Shown piece by piece: positions 33,324-40,229 of a DNA stretch of 64,000 nucleotides. The stretch is taken from NCBI RefSeq assembly GCF_009731355.2, contig NZ_AP022810.1, positions 1,888,001 to 1,952,000 on the forward strand. The letters run 5' to 3'. This stretch comes from Desulfuromonas sp. AOP6. GTDB taxonomy: Bacteria > Desulfobacterota > Desulfuromonadia > Desulfuromonadales > SZUA-540. Every line of letters starts with the position of its first letter. Within the stretch, counting starts at the first letter, position 1. The position numbers and the translations under genes are program-made. The notes beneath the pieces were generated by a model. That model saw only the letters and a list, made by a program, of their open reading frames with translations, ran no database searches and was not told where the DNA came from.

Positions 33324-34295
33324 TTAACGGGCGTTGGCGAGCAGAATGGCACGAAGGGGGGCAGGATAACCCTCTATCGTCTTTCCCCTGTCACGGGGAT
33401 CGAGAAAGTCCTGCAGCGATTCCGTCTGGATCCACTCCGTTCGGCGCTGTTCGGCGCCGGTGGTCGGTGTGATATCGATGCAGCGGACGTTTTCAAAACC
33501 TGCCCGCTGCAACCAGTGCGTCAGACAGGTGACCGTGGGCAGGAAATAGACATTATTCATCTTCGCGTAGCGCTCGGCAGGACAAAGCGCCATGTCCCCT
33601 TCCCCCTCGATAATCAGCGTTTCCAGCACCAGCTCGCCGCCCCGGCGCAGGTTGTGGCGCAACTCCATGAGGGCGTCGATGGGCGAGCGACGGTGATAGA
33701 GAATCCCCATGCAGAAGATCGTATCGAAGTAGCGTCGCAGCAGCGGCATTTCCTCGAACTTGACTGGCAGGCCATAGAGGTTGGGAACACGGGCGTAGTG
33801 CTGGAGCAGGCGATATTGGAAGTAAAAGGTGAGATAAGGCTCCAGGCCGATTACGCAGCGAGCCCCTTCTCCGGCCATGCGGTACATGTAGTAGCCGCTG
33901 CTGCTGCCGACATCGAGAACCTTACGGTCATGCAAAGACGCGATCTGGTCCTTGACCCGGTTCCACTTCAGAGAGGAGACCCACTCGCTGTCGATGTCGA
34001 TGCCGAACAGGCTGAAAGGCCCTTTGCGCCAGGGACTGTAACTTTTCAGGGCGTCCAGCAGAAGATCACCGGCGATTTCGTCTCTGTCCGCCGCCGTGCC
34101 GATGCGGACAGCGTCGGCCGTCAGGTCAAGAGAAGAGGCGGTCAACTCTGGCAGTTCGGCAAAGGTGCGCAGATAGCGCTGCCCCTTGACATCCACCTGC
34201 CTGATGTACTTCTCCTTCCGATCCAGCAGCTCCGCTAACGGCTCCGCATAGGAGCCCAGCTCCAGCGCTTCAGCATCGCGGATGAGGTTATGCAT
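33324..34295 (-). CDS. cmoB: tRNA U34 carboxymethyltransferase
   Basis: A 323-aa CmoB, the same length as the E. coli protein when started at ATG 34295 (GAGGG upstream). It has KVLDVGSSSGYYMYRMAGEG, a SAM/carboxy-SAM Rossmann motif, plus FDTIFCMGILYHRRSPIDAL and ELVLETLIIEGEG. It transfers the carboxymethyl group from carboxy-SAM to 5-hydroxyuridine-34 of tRNA, giving cmo5U. The start overlaps the cmoA stop by 8 nt. Confidence 0.95.
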   Translation of the reverse strand: MHNLIRDAEALELGSYAEPLAELLDRKEKYIRQVDVKGQRYLRTFAELPELTASSLDLTADAVRIGTAADRDEIAGDLLLDALKSYSPWRKGPFSLFGIDIDSEWVSSLKWNRVKDQIASLHDRKVLDVGSSSGYYMYRMAGEGARCVIGLEPYLTFYFQYRLLQHYARVPNLYGLPVKFEEMPLLRRYFDTIFCMGILYHRRSPIDALMELRHNLRRGGELVLETLIIEGEGDMALCPAERYAKMNNVYFLPTVTCLTHWLQRAGFENVRCIDITPTTGAEQRRTEWIQTESLQDFLDPRDRGKTIEGYPAPLRAILLANAR

Positions 34296-35028
34296 TCTCG
34301 CCCTCTTTCTGGCCAATGAGGGACGCGAAATTGAACCACTTTAGCCAAACATCCATGCGCACAAAACCGGCCTCGCTCAGGCGCTGCACGTGAGCCTCCA
34401 GGGTCTCGGGAATCAACACGTTCTCCAGGGCTTCACGTTTCTGACTGATTTCCATCTGCGAATAGCCGTTCTCCTTTTTGAAACGGTAATAGAATTCCTG
34501 CTGCATGGCATCGAAGGCGGAGTCGGCGTGGACAACCTTTTCGGTCAGCAGCAGGATGCCGCCGGGCCTCAGCCCATTGTAAATCCGGCCAATCAGAGCC
34601 GTTCGGGCAGCCAGGGGCAGAAACTGCAAGGTCAGATTGATGATAACCACCGAAGCGTTTTCCAACGCAACCTCGCACACGTCACCGAGAACAAGCTGCA
34701 CATCCTTCTGCCGGGCATGACCGCACAGGCGGTTCCGATAAGCGTCGAGCATGGGAGACGAGTTGTCCACGGCGACCATGTTAAAGGGCCGTTCAGCCAA
34801 TTCCTGACAGAGACAGAGACCCAGATTGCCGTTGGAGCAGCCAAGGTCATAGATGAGGCTGCCCGGCTGATAATAACGGGCGGCCAGCTGGGCCTGACGG
34901 CGAACATTCTCACGATAGAGGGGGACGGAACGGCCGATCATATCATCGAAAACACGGACAACCTGTTCGTTGAAGGCGAAGGGTTCGACCTGTTCTTTTT
35001 TCTCAGCAAAAACCTTATCCTGCTTCAT
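34288..35028 (-). CDS. cmoA: Carboxy-S-adenosyl-L-methionine synthase
   Basis: A 246-aa CmoA (E. coli 247). SLIYDLGCSNGNLGLCLCQE is the SAM-binding motif, and NMVAVDNSSPMLDAYRNRL and VVIINLTLQFLPLAART are conserved. It makes carboxy-SAM from SAM and prephenate for CmoB. It forms an operon with cmoB downstream and a MazG-like gene 23 nt upstream. Confidence 0.95.
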   Translation of the reverse strand: MKQDKVFAEKKEQVEPFAFNEQVVRVFDDMIGRSVPLYRENVRRQAQLAARYYQPGSLIYDLGCSNGNLGLCLCQELAERPFNMVAVDNSSPMLDAYRNRLCGHARQKDVQLVLGDVCEVALENASVVIINLTLQFLPLAARTALIGRIYNGLRPGGILLLTEKVVHADSAFDAMQQEFYYRFKKENGYSQMEISQKREALENVLIPETLEAHVQRLSEAGFVRMDVWLKWFNFASLIGQKEGENA

Positions 35029-35051
35029 TTTGTATCCTTGACGTAGAGCGA

Positions 35052-35327
35052 TCAGATGCCGCTGTCGCTTTCGAGCAACGCCCGCAGCTTGATGATTTTG
35101 CGTTCCACGGCCTTTTGCACCCTCTCCTCGCCGAACATATAGGTCAACTGACCCACCATGAGAGTGACGTCGGCCAATTCTTCAATAATGACCTCTTCTT
35201 CGACCTTGCCCCGCTTGAGGTGCTTAAGGGAGGCAATCAGCTCGGCGCATTCTTCCACGGCCTGGTCGTATTGGGCCTCTTTCCCCCACTTGGAGAGAGT
35301 AGCCCGATAAAGTTCCTGATAATCCAT
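35052..35327 (-). CDS. MazG-like all-alpha NTP pyrophosphohydrolase domain protein
   Basis: A 91-aa helical protein. YDQAVEECAELIASLKHLKR and VIIEELADVTLMVGQL give the EExxE...ExxD metal-binding layout of MazG-type enzymes. Three ATG codons lie in a row; the third (35327) has AAAGGA at the best spacing. It probably hydrolyses a (d)NTP, possibly house-cleaning. Confidence 0.75.
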   Translation of the reverse strand: MDYQELYRATLSKWGKEAQYDQAVEECAELIASLKHLKRGKVEEEVIIEELADVTLMVGQLTYMFGEERVQKAVERKIIKLRALLESDSGI

Positions 35328-35354
35328 CATCATCCTTTGGCACAGCCAAAAGAA

Positions 35355-35382
35355 ACAGAGGGGAAAACGCCCTCCCCTCTGT
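35355..35382 (-). terminator. Terminator after the rhodanese operon
   Basis: ACAGAGGGG (35355-35363) pairs with CCCCTCTGT (35374-35382). On the minus strand TTCTTTTGG follows. Confidence 0.75.
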
Positions 35383-35414
35383 CCTTCAGACCGGATGTCC
35401 TGTTGTTGTTCTGA

Positions 35415-35720
35415 TTACTTTTCCAGGGGCAAAGACGCTTTTCGCCAGGCAGCCATCTGCCCGTCAAGAAGATCGGCCCGGTAGCCCCGCTTCAGCAGCA
35501 GCGCGCGGGCCATTTCAGCCCGCGGACCGTGCTCACAGACCACGACGACGGGCACCTGCTGATCCTGCGGCAGCCGGGCCAGGCGAAAAAGGAGTTTCCA
35601 CAGGGGCGCATGCAGAGCGCCTGGGATATGGCCGCTTCTGTATTCGAAGCCGCTACGCACATCAACGACACAGGGCGGCTTCTGCCCCTGCAGCCTCTTG
35701 TTCAGATCGATCGCTTTCAT
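35415..35720 (-). CDS. Rhodanese-like domain protein
   Basis: A 101-aa single rhodanese domain, starting with PPCVVDVRSGFEYRSGHIPG. The active-site loop begins with Cys in VVVVCEHGPRAEMA, so sulfurtransferase activity is plausible. The start overlaps the nitroreductase stop by 4 nt. It may carry sulfane sulfur or be a redox partner. Confidence 0.9.
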   Translation of the reverse strand: MKAIDLNKRLQGQKPPCVVDVRSGFEYRSGHIPGALHAPLWKLLFRLARLPQDQQVPVVVVCEHGPRAEMARALLLKRGYRADLLDGQMAAWRKASLPLEK

Positions 35721-36268
35721 TGCCGGCTCCGGCCGAAACCGTTGGTGTGAATACGTTCGGATTTGAGGCTCTCAGCTGAATGGCCGGCCTTTTCTTCCCC
35801 AGGATAACCCAGGCCGATGATCGCCTCGACCCGGTAGTTTTCAGGAATATCAAGAAGCTCGCGGACAAAGGCCTCGGCGCTTATCTTCTCATCATGGGGG
35901 CGCAGCCGAATCTGCACCCAGCAGCTTCCCAGACCGAGGGACGCGGCCGTCAGCTGCACTATGGTGGCAGCAATGGAGCAATCCTCAATCCAGACATCGC
36001 TCTTGCTCTCATCGGCGCAAATGACCAAAGCCAAGGGAGCCCCGGCGAGAAAAGTCGAGCCATGCTGTTTTGACCGGGAGAGCCCTTGCAGCAGCTCGGG
36101 CCTGGTGATCCACAGAAATTCCCAGGGATCGTTCCCGCGAGACGAATAGGTGCGCAGCACCGCTTCGGTAAGCATGGTGACCGTCTCAGCCTCGACGGCT
36201 GTGTCCTCAAAAACACGAATGCTTCGACGCTTTTGCAGCAGGGAAAGCAGCATAGGGGCTTCGCTCAA
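35717..36268 (-). CDS. Nitroreductase family protein, second copy
   Basis: A 183-aa FMN-dependent nitroreductase fold. LLQKRRSIRVFEDTAV is the RRSIR start, with YSSRGNDPWEFLWI and ASLGLGSCWVQIRLR. A TTG at 36268, six nt after GAGGAG, appears to be the start; an in-frame ATG at 36253 has no good ribosome site. It is unlike the 11099 paralogue in detail. It is coupled to the rhodanese gene. Confidence 0.85.
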   Translation of the reverse strand: MSEAPMLLSLLQKRRSIRVFEDTAVEAETVTMLTEAVLRTYSSRGNDPWEFLWITRPELLQGLSRSKQHGSTFLAGAPLALVICADESKSDVWIEDCSIAATIVQLTAASLGLGSCWVQIRLRPHDEKISAEAFVRELLDIPENYRVEAIIGLGYPGEEKAGHSAESLKSERIHTNGFGRSRQ

Positions 36269-36279
36269 AAGAGACTCCT

Positions 36280-36681
36280 CTAACGCACGGGGTTAAAAAC
36301 GACCTGCTCTCTGGCCTGTTCCAGGGGCACTTCATAACCGTCAGCATCCACCAGACGGAGGTTACGCTGACAACGGGCGCAGTGAAAAGCCCAATATGTT
36401 GCAGGGACTTTAACCGTACGCCCTTGGGCATCCTTCTGGAATTTGACGCTGTCGTACTGTTGCCAATCGGTGAGTTTCCTCCGGCAGTGCGGACAGAAGG
36501 GCCTGATTTTACGATCCCACAACACGTCAAACTGATGGACAAAACGACGATACTGCCAGCGTTTATACAGCAGCCAGGTCAACAGCACACCGGCAAAGCC
36601 TCCAGCCACCCCCAAACCCACCAGGGGAAGTGAAGCACTACTATCGGGCAAAAAATTCAAAACCATCCTCCTTGCCGGCAA
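36280..36681 (-). CDS. Membrane-anchored protein with zinc-ribbon-like Cys pairs
   Basis: A 133-aa protein of unknown function. One N-terminal membrane helix (LPLVGLGVAGGFAGVLLTWL) is followed by a cytosolic part with CPHCRRKL and, later, FHCARCQRNLRLVD, a possible four-Cys zinc ribbon. The start is uncertain. The ATG at 36666 directly abuts AAGGAGG with no spacer, whereas TTG 36681 lies 4-5 nt after TAGGAG. It heads the nitroreductase/rhodanese operon, 11 nt before the nitroreductase start. Confidence 0.65.
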   Translation of the reverse strand: MPARRMVLNFLPDSSASLPLVGLGVAGGFAGVLLTWLLYKRWQYRRFVHQFDVLWDRKIRPFCPHCRRKLTDWQQYDSVKFQKDAQGRTVKVPATYWAFHCARCQRNLRLVDADGYEVPLEQAREQVVFNPVR

Positions 36682-36863
36682 ACGGCTCCTACAGGGTCTA
36701 CGACCTGCAAATGGCGACAGAATACCCCTTTGAACAGAATGCTGTCAATTCCTTCGAATGGCTGCCTCTCCTTGCATTATGACACCGTCGCGATATGCAT
36801 GTAGGCAGAGGCTACTTTGTCGCCGACAAAAAAACGCAGGCTAACCAGGGAAGGACACATGAA

Positions 36864-37247
36864 ATGAAAAAGGGATGGATACTCGGAGGAGCGCTTCTGC
36901 TGCTGTGTGGTTGCAGCTTTCCCACCTATGAATGGCGTCATCCGCAGGGACTGGAGCAGACGACCCTCGAAAGGGACAAGGAAGAATGCTACCGCTACGC
37001 CAATCAGGCCATTCCCCCCTCTTACTACTTCGACGATGCTTTTCTATGGGCAGACCCCTACGGGGATCTGCGCTGGCCTTACCACCGGCACCCCTACTAT
37101 CCCCACAGCTTCAGCTACAACTATCCCGGCTATTGGGGATTTTCCTCACACTTTTATTTCCGCTACCGCGACGACATTTTCAAGGCCTGCATGAAAGGGA
37201 AAGGCTGGCGCCTTGAACGGGTGGAGGAAAACAGCAGAAAAAAATGA
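36864..37247 (+). CDS. Aromatic-rich lipoprotein
   Basis: A 127-aa predicted lipoprotein. Signal MKKGWILGGALLLLCGCSFP has a lipobox L-C-G-C with Cys17. The mature chain starts with TYEWRHPQGLEQTTLERDKE and then has an unusually aromatic stretch (YYFDD, RWPYHRHPYYPHSFSYNYPG, HFYFRYRDD) before KACMKGKGWRLERVEEN. The latter resembles a short motif of outer-membrane entry-exclusion or assembly lipoproteins, which is tentative. Start ATG 36864 after GGAAGG. Function unknown. Confidence 0.7.
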   Translation: MKKGWILGGALLLLCGCSFPTYEWRHPQGLEQTTLERDKEECYRYANQAIPPSYYFDDAFLWADPYGDLRWPYHRHPYYPHSFSYNYPGYWGFSSHFYFRYRDDIFKACMKGKGWRLERVEENSRKK

Positions 37248-37248
37248 T

Positions 37249-37701
37249 TTACTGAAAAAGGGCCCAGACAAAGACCCCGGCCATATACAACACGACCAGA
37301 ATGCCCAGAAAAATGAGGACCGCCGCCACGGGGGGATAGGTTTTTCCATAGATTCTTTTTAAAGGGGGAGCCGGCTGCAGAAACTCCTCCTCCACCGCCG
37401 CCAGGATGTCCCCATTGCGGGCAGGCATGATGGACCTGAGCCCGCCGATAAAGTCTTCGGCGGTAAACTTGCGGGTCTTTTTCGGCGCGACGACAAGCAG
37501 GGTGCGCTGCTGCGGCGAGATTTCCCGTTCCACCGTCAAAAAGGTGGAGAAGAGGTCCAGATTGAAGGGCTTGCCGTATTTGGCCCCCTCAAGTCGCAGA
37601 AGCCAGGGTTCCTCGGCAAAGTGCTCCCGGACCGCCACCCCCGTCGGCAGCTCAACTCCTTCCCGGGTTAACTCCCAGCCAGCCAATAGCCGTTCTGCCA
37701 T
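37249..37701 (-). CDS. Tail-anchored protein of unknown function
   Basis: A 150-aa protein. The N-terminal 125 residues are soluble, with EREISPQQRTLLVVAPKKTR and FTAEDFIGGLRSIMPARNG. One C-terminal membrane helix follows (VAAVLIFLGILVVLYMAGVF), so it is probably anchored with the bulk in the cytoplasm. No family was recognised. Its 3' end lies 1 nt from the convergent lipoprotein gene. Confidence 0.65.
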   Translation of the reverse strand: MAERLLAGWELTREGVELPTGVAVREHFAEEPWLLRLEGAKYGKPFNLDLFSTFLTVEREISPQQRTLLVVAPKKTRKFTAEDFIGGLRSIMPARNGDILAAVEEEFLQPAPPLKRIYGKTYPPVAAVLIFLGILVVLYMAGVFVWALFQ

Positions 37702-37803
37702 AGTCCCTCCCCTTTAGTTGTCTGAAGACGCCTATCGTCCAGGACGTTACGCCATCTTCGTCTACCAGTCAACAAGACGGCCGAACCATGCTGCTCTTTC
37801 CTG

Positions 37804-37839
37804 AAAAAAGCCCCACCGGAAAAGGTATCCGGTGGGGCT
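37804..37839 (-). terminator. Terminator after the ferredoxin-like gene
   Basis: AGCCCCACCGG (37809-37819) pairs with CCGGTGGGGCT (37829-37839) around nine nt. On the minus strand six T follow (plus-strand A-run 37804-37809). Confidence 0.92.
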
Positions 37840-37864
37840 GGGATCAATTAACGATGAGGTTGAA

Positions 37865-38641
37865 TCACGACATTCTCTCGCCCTGAATGCCTATTTTGAC
37901 AGTCTGCAGAGGGATATCCTTACCACTGGCGGCCAAGGCCTGGCGTACGATGGCGACCAGCCCGGAGCAGCAGGGCACTTCCATGTGCAGCACGGTAAGA
38001 CTTTTGATGTCGTTTTTCACCAGCATCTCGGTGAGTTTGTGCAGATACGCCTGGCCGTCGTCGAGCTTGGGGCAGCCGATGAGCAAGGCTTTGCCCTGCA
38101 GAAAATCCTTGTGGAAGTCGGCGTAGGCAAAGGGCACGCAGTCGGCAGCGAAAACCAGCTCAGCCCCTTGCAGAAAGGGGGCGGTTGGCGGCACCAGGTG
38201 CATCTGCACCGGCCACTGCCGCAGCTGGGACTGACGGCTGCCCGCTTCTGCCTCAGCATCGTTTGCGGGCGCAGAAAAGCTGCGCAGGGCCGAACCGGGG
38301 CACCCCCCGCCAGTCGGCGGCGTCATCGACATGACCCTCGACCCCGGGCAACCACCCTGACCGTGTCCGTGTCCATGGGATGGCGCAGGCGCCTTGTCGA
38401 CGGTTTTTTGCAGGTGTTGCTCCACGGCCTCTTCATCGAAGGCATCTGCCTGCCGCTTTTCAATCGTTATGGCACCCTGCGGGCAGTCGCCCAGACAGGC
38501 ACCCAAACCGTCACAGAGGTTTTCAGCCAAAAGGCGCGCCTTGCCGTCGATGATCTGGATGGCCCCTTCGGCGCAGGCAGGGACACAGAGGCCGCAACCG
38601 TCACATTTTTCTTCGTCGATTCTTACGATTTCCCTGATCAT
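37865..38641 (-). CDS. Ferredoxin-like protein with long C-terminal domain (FrdX candidate)
   Basis: A 258-aa protein. The N-terminal 2x4Fe-4S part is CDGCGLCVPACAEGAI and CDGLGACLGDCPQGAI (second motif CxxxxxCxxxC, slightly altered). Next comes a His/Gly-rich linker (HGHGHG) with two GGCPGS motifs. The C-terminal domain has FAADCVPFAYADFHKDFL, LLIGCPKLDD, and EVPCCSGLVAIVRQAL, possibly another redox site. In HcpR regulons of deltaproteobacteria a ferredoxin-like gene (frdX) accompanies hcp. A CRP/FNR-type box lies 86 nt upstream of this gene, which supports that reading. No hcp is in the window. Confidence 0.75.
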   Translation of the reverse strand: MIREIVRIDEEKCDGCGLCVPACAEGAIQIIDGKARLLAENLCDGLGACLGDCPQGAITIEKRQADAFDEEAVEQHLQKTVDKAPAPSHGHGHGQGGCPGSRVMSMTPPTGGGCPGSALRSFSAPANDAEAEAGSRQSQLRQWPVQMHLVPPTAPFLQGAELVFAADCVPFAYADFHKDFLQGKALLIGCPKLDDGQAYLHKLTEMLVKNDIKSLTVLHMEVPCCSGLVAIVRQALAASGKDIPLQTVKIGIQGERMS

Positions 38642-38720
38642 GATGCGCTCCGTTCTTTATTAAGAGGGTGATTGTTTTCTTTTATGGTGCTCATTCTAGA
38701 GGAATCCTGCCGCCATCGCC

Positions 38721-38734
38721 TTGACCGGAATCAA
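38721..38734. promoter_or_regulatory. CRP/FNR-type operator upstream of the ferredoxin-like gene
   Basis: TTGACCGGAATCAA: half-sites TTGAC and ATCAA with a 4-nt spacer, centred about 86 nt upstream of the ferredoxin ATG. It is close to the FNR/DNR/HcpR consensus. Confidence 0.65.
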
Positions 38735-38758
38735 AAAAAACGGGATTAGGACATTAAT

Positions 38759-39091
38759 TTAAAAAAAGTAATGCCAGAGAAGATCCAGACGCCCTCGCAT
38801 GATCAGCTTTTTTCCTGAAAAACGCATAATTTCCCGCACCTTCTCTCGATGTCCCGGCCGGTAGCAGTGAATATGACAGCCTTTGCAGTCCGGTTTGGGA
38901 TCGAGGGGACACTTGATGCGCCGGCTGAAGGCATATTCCAGGAACTCCCGACATTCGGCACAGAGAGTAAAGCGGGAGAAATCCATGCCGTCAAATGCAG
39001 GAGAAGTCTTTTCCCCCTCGTGGTGGGCATGGCAGTAAACCGAGGTAAAAAGCGCTAAAACACGAAGGTCTTTTTGTTCTTTGCGGGTCAT
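38759..39091 (-). CDS. YgbA-like, nitrous oxide-stimulated promoter family protein
   Basis: A 110-aa cysteine-rich small protein: VYCHAHHEGEK, RFTLCAECREFLEYAFSRRI, CPLDPKPDCKGCHIHCYRPG, then MRGRLDLLWHYFF. This Cys/His pattern is that of the YgbA_NO family, whose promoters respond to nitrogen oxides. It likely binds a metal or cluster. It follows the Crp/Fnr gene and has a perfect TTGAC-N4-GTCAA palindrome upstream. Confidence 0.88.
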   Translation of the reverse strand: MTRKEQKDLRVLALFTSVYCHAHHEGEKTSPAFDGMDFSRFTLCAECREFLEYAFSRRIKCPLDPKPDCKGCHIHCYRPGHREKVREIMRFSGKKLIMRGRLDLLWHYFF

Positions 39092-39161
39092 GGTTCAAGT
39101 CTCCCAAAGCAGCAGGTGAGAATGCTGGAGAGAAGAATAAAACAATTGGCGGCGCTATTCC

Positions 39162-39175
39162 TTGACGGCCGTCAA
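39162..39175. promoter_or_regulatory. Perfect palindromic CRP/FNR-type operator upstream of the ygbA-like gene
   Basis: TTGACGGCCGTCAA, a perfect 14-bp palindrome centred 77 nt upstream of the ygbA-like ATG. It lies between that gene and the Crp/Fnr regulator gene. Confidence 0.75.
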
Positions 39176-39256
39176 ATTTTAACGGAAATCGATCAGGGGA
39201 AAAAAGTCAGGAGAGATAGTTGTCACAAAACGAGGGTAGATTGCTCCAGCACCCCG

Positions 39257-39931
39257 TTATTCTTTATAGGTCTGGGCCAGATCTTCAAGACGGTCACGGT
39301 CGAGGATGTCGATGACCTTGCCTTGGACGGCAATCAACTCGTCATCGGACAGCTTGCGCAGGGTGCGGGAAAGGGTTTCACTGACCGTACCAAGGTTGGA
39401 GGCCAGCTGCGTCTTGGAAATCCCCAATTCGATGCGTTCGTCCTCGTCGCCTGCCACCTCGAGCAGATAGCGGGCCAGGCGGGCCGGCACATCCTTAAAG
39501 GTCAGCTCTTCAATCTGCGTGGTGAACTGGCGCAAAAAACGTGAGAGACCGGCGATCATGTTGATGGCGATGCGTGAATGCTCGTGCAGGAGGGTGAGGA
39601 ATTCCTTTTTGGGGAAGAAAAGGACCTGTGAGGCCTGCAGTGGCTCAGCGTAGGCAGGGTAGAGGCCGTTGCCGAAGATGGCCGCCTCGGCAAAGGTGCC
39701 GCCGGGATGGATGATGTGCAGGATACGCTCCTTCCCCTCGGGCGAGAGCTTGTAGATCTTGACCTTGCCGCTGAGCAGAACGTAAAAGCCCAGGGCCTTC
39801 TCCCCGTCAGCGAAAAGTACTTCCCCCTTGGCGTGCTGGCGAACCTTGCCGACCTGTTGCAGATAAGACAGGTCTTCCTCGGTCACACCGGCAAAGATAG
39901 GGCATTTTTTTAGAATCGCATCGATATCCAT
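39257..39931 (-). CDS. Crp/Fnr-family regulator, HcpR-like candidate
   Basis: A 224-aa regulator. Residues 1-120 form a cyclic-nucleotide-type beta roll (FYVLLSGKVKIYKLSPEGKE, IHPGGTFAEAAIFG). A dimer helix and winged HTH follow, with ISKTQLASNLGTVSETLSRT, where E-x2-SR is the DNA-reading motif shared with FNR/DNR. No N-terminal FNR cysteine cluster is visible. ATG 39931 is taken as start (weak ribosome site); an upstream TTG extension is unlikely. Its neighbours and the two TTGAC palindromes suggest a nitrosative-stress sensor. Confidence 0.87.
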   Translation of the reverse strand: MDIDAILKKCPIFAGVTEEDLSYLQQVGKVRQHAKGEVLFADGEKALGFYVLLSGKVKIYKLSPEGKERILHIIHPGGTFAEAAIFGNGLYPAYAEPLQASQVLFFPKKEFLTLLHEHSRIAINMIAGLSRFLRQFTTQIEELTFKDVPARLARYLLEVAGDEDERIELGISKTQLASNLGTVSETLSRTLRKLSDDELIAVQGKVIDILDRDRLEDLAQTYKE

Positions 39932-39980
39932 AGCAGGCGGATAGTAGCAGAGAGGGCCGTTGCCGGCAAGATGCAAAGGG

Positions 39981-40029
39981 AAATAAAAAATCCAACTCTC
40001 CAGGGCAATACCTGTGTTGAGTTGGATTT
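39981..40029 (-). terminator. Terminator after tRNA-Leu
   Basis: AAATCCAACTC (39988-39998) pairs perfectly with GAGTTGGATTT (40019-40029), with an inner CAGG/CCTG stem. On the minus strand a run of T (TTTTTTATTT) follows. Confidence 0.85.
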
Positions 40030-40033
40030 GTGA

Positions 40034-40058
40034 CTCCTGAAGAATCAGGAGGTTTTTT
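40034..40058 (+). repeat. Small hairpin with plus-strand T-run
   Basis: CTCCTGA and TCAGGAG pair around AGAA and are followed by G and six T on the plus strand. There is no plus-strand gene to terminate. It may block antisense readthrough into tRNA-Leu. Confidence 0.5.
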
Positions 40059-40062
40059 CTGT

Positions 40063-40149
40063 TGGTGCCGAAGGGGAGACTCGAACTCCCACGGGACTAC
40101 TCCCACTAGACCCTGAACCTAGCGTGTCTACCAATTCCACCACTTCGGC
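40063..40149 (-). tRNA. tRNA-Leu(CAG)
   Basis: An 87-nt class II tRNA with encoded CCA. The acceptor stem is GCCGAAG/CTTCGGC. The anticodon arm is CTAGG-TTCAGGG-TCTAG, giving anticodon CAG. The long variable arm and the TTCGAGT loop are typical of leucine tRNAs. It reads CUG. Confidence 0.96.
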
Positions 40150-40163
40150 TTGAAACGTGGGCT

Positions 40164-40192
40164 TTTATAACAAAACGATTTATCCAATGCAA
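40164..40192 (-). promoter_or_regulatory. Promoter of tRNA-Leu
   Basis: Minus-strand TTGCAT (40187-40192) and TATAAA (40164-40169) with a 17-nt spacer. The tRNA 5' end is 15 nt downstream of the -10 box. Confidence 0.75.
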
Positions 40193-40229
40193 CAAAAAAA
40201 ATCACAAAAACAAGGGGCCCCTGAAAAAG

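Noticed and set aside
36740-36785. Sigma-54 promoter before the lipoprotein gene
   Set aside because: TGGCTGCC and CTTGCAT occur, but GG and GC are 12 nt apart instead of 10, which sigma-54 does not tolerate.
36682-36863. c-di-GMP (GEMM) riboswitch before the aromatic lipoprotein
   Set aside because: A short ACGCAGGCTAACC stretch recalls part of the motif, but the GAAA-type core and paired stems are missing.
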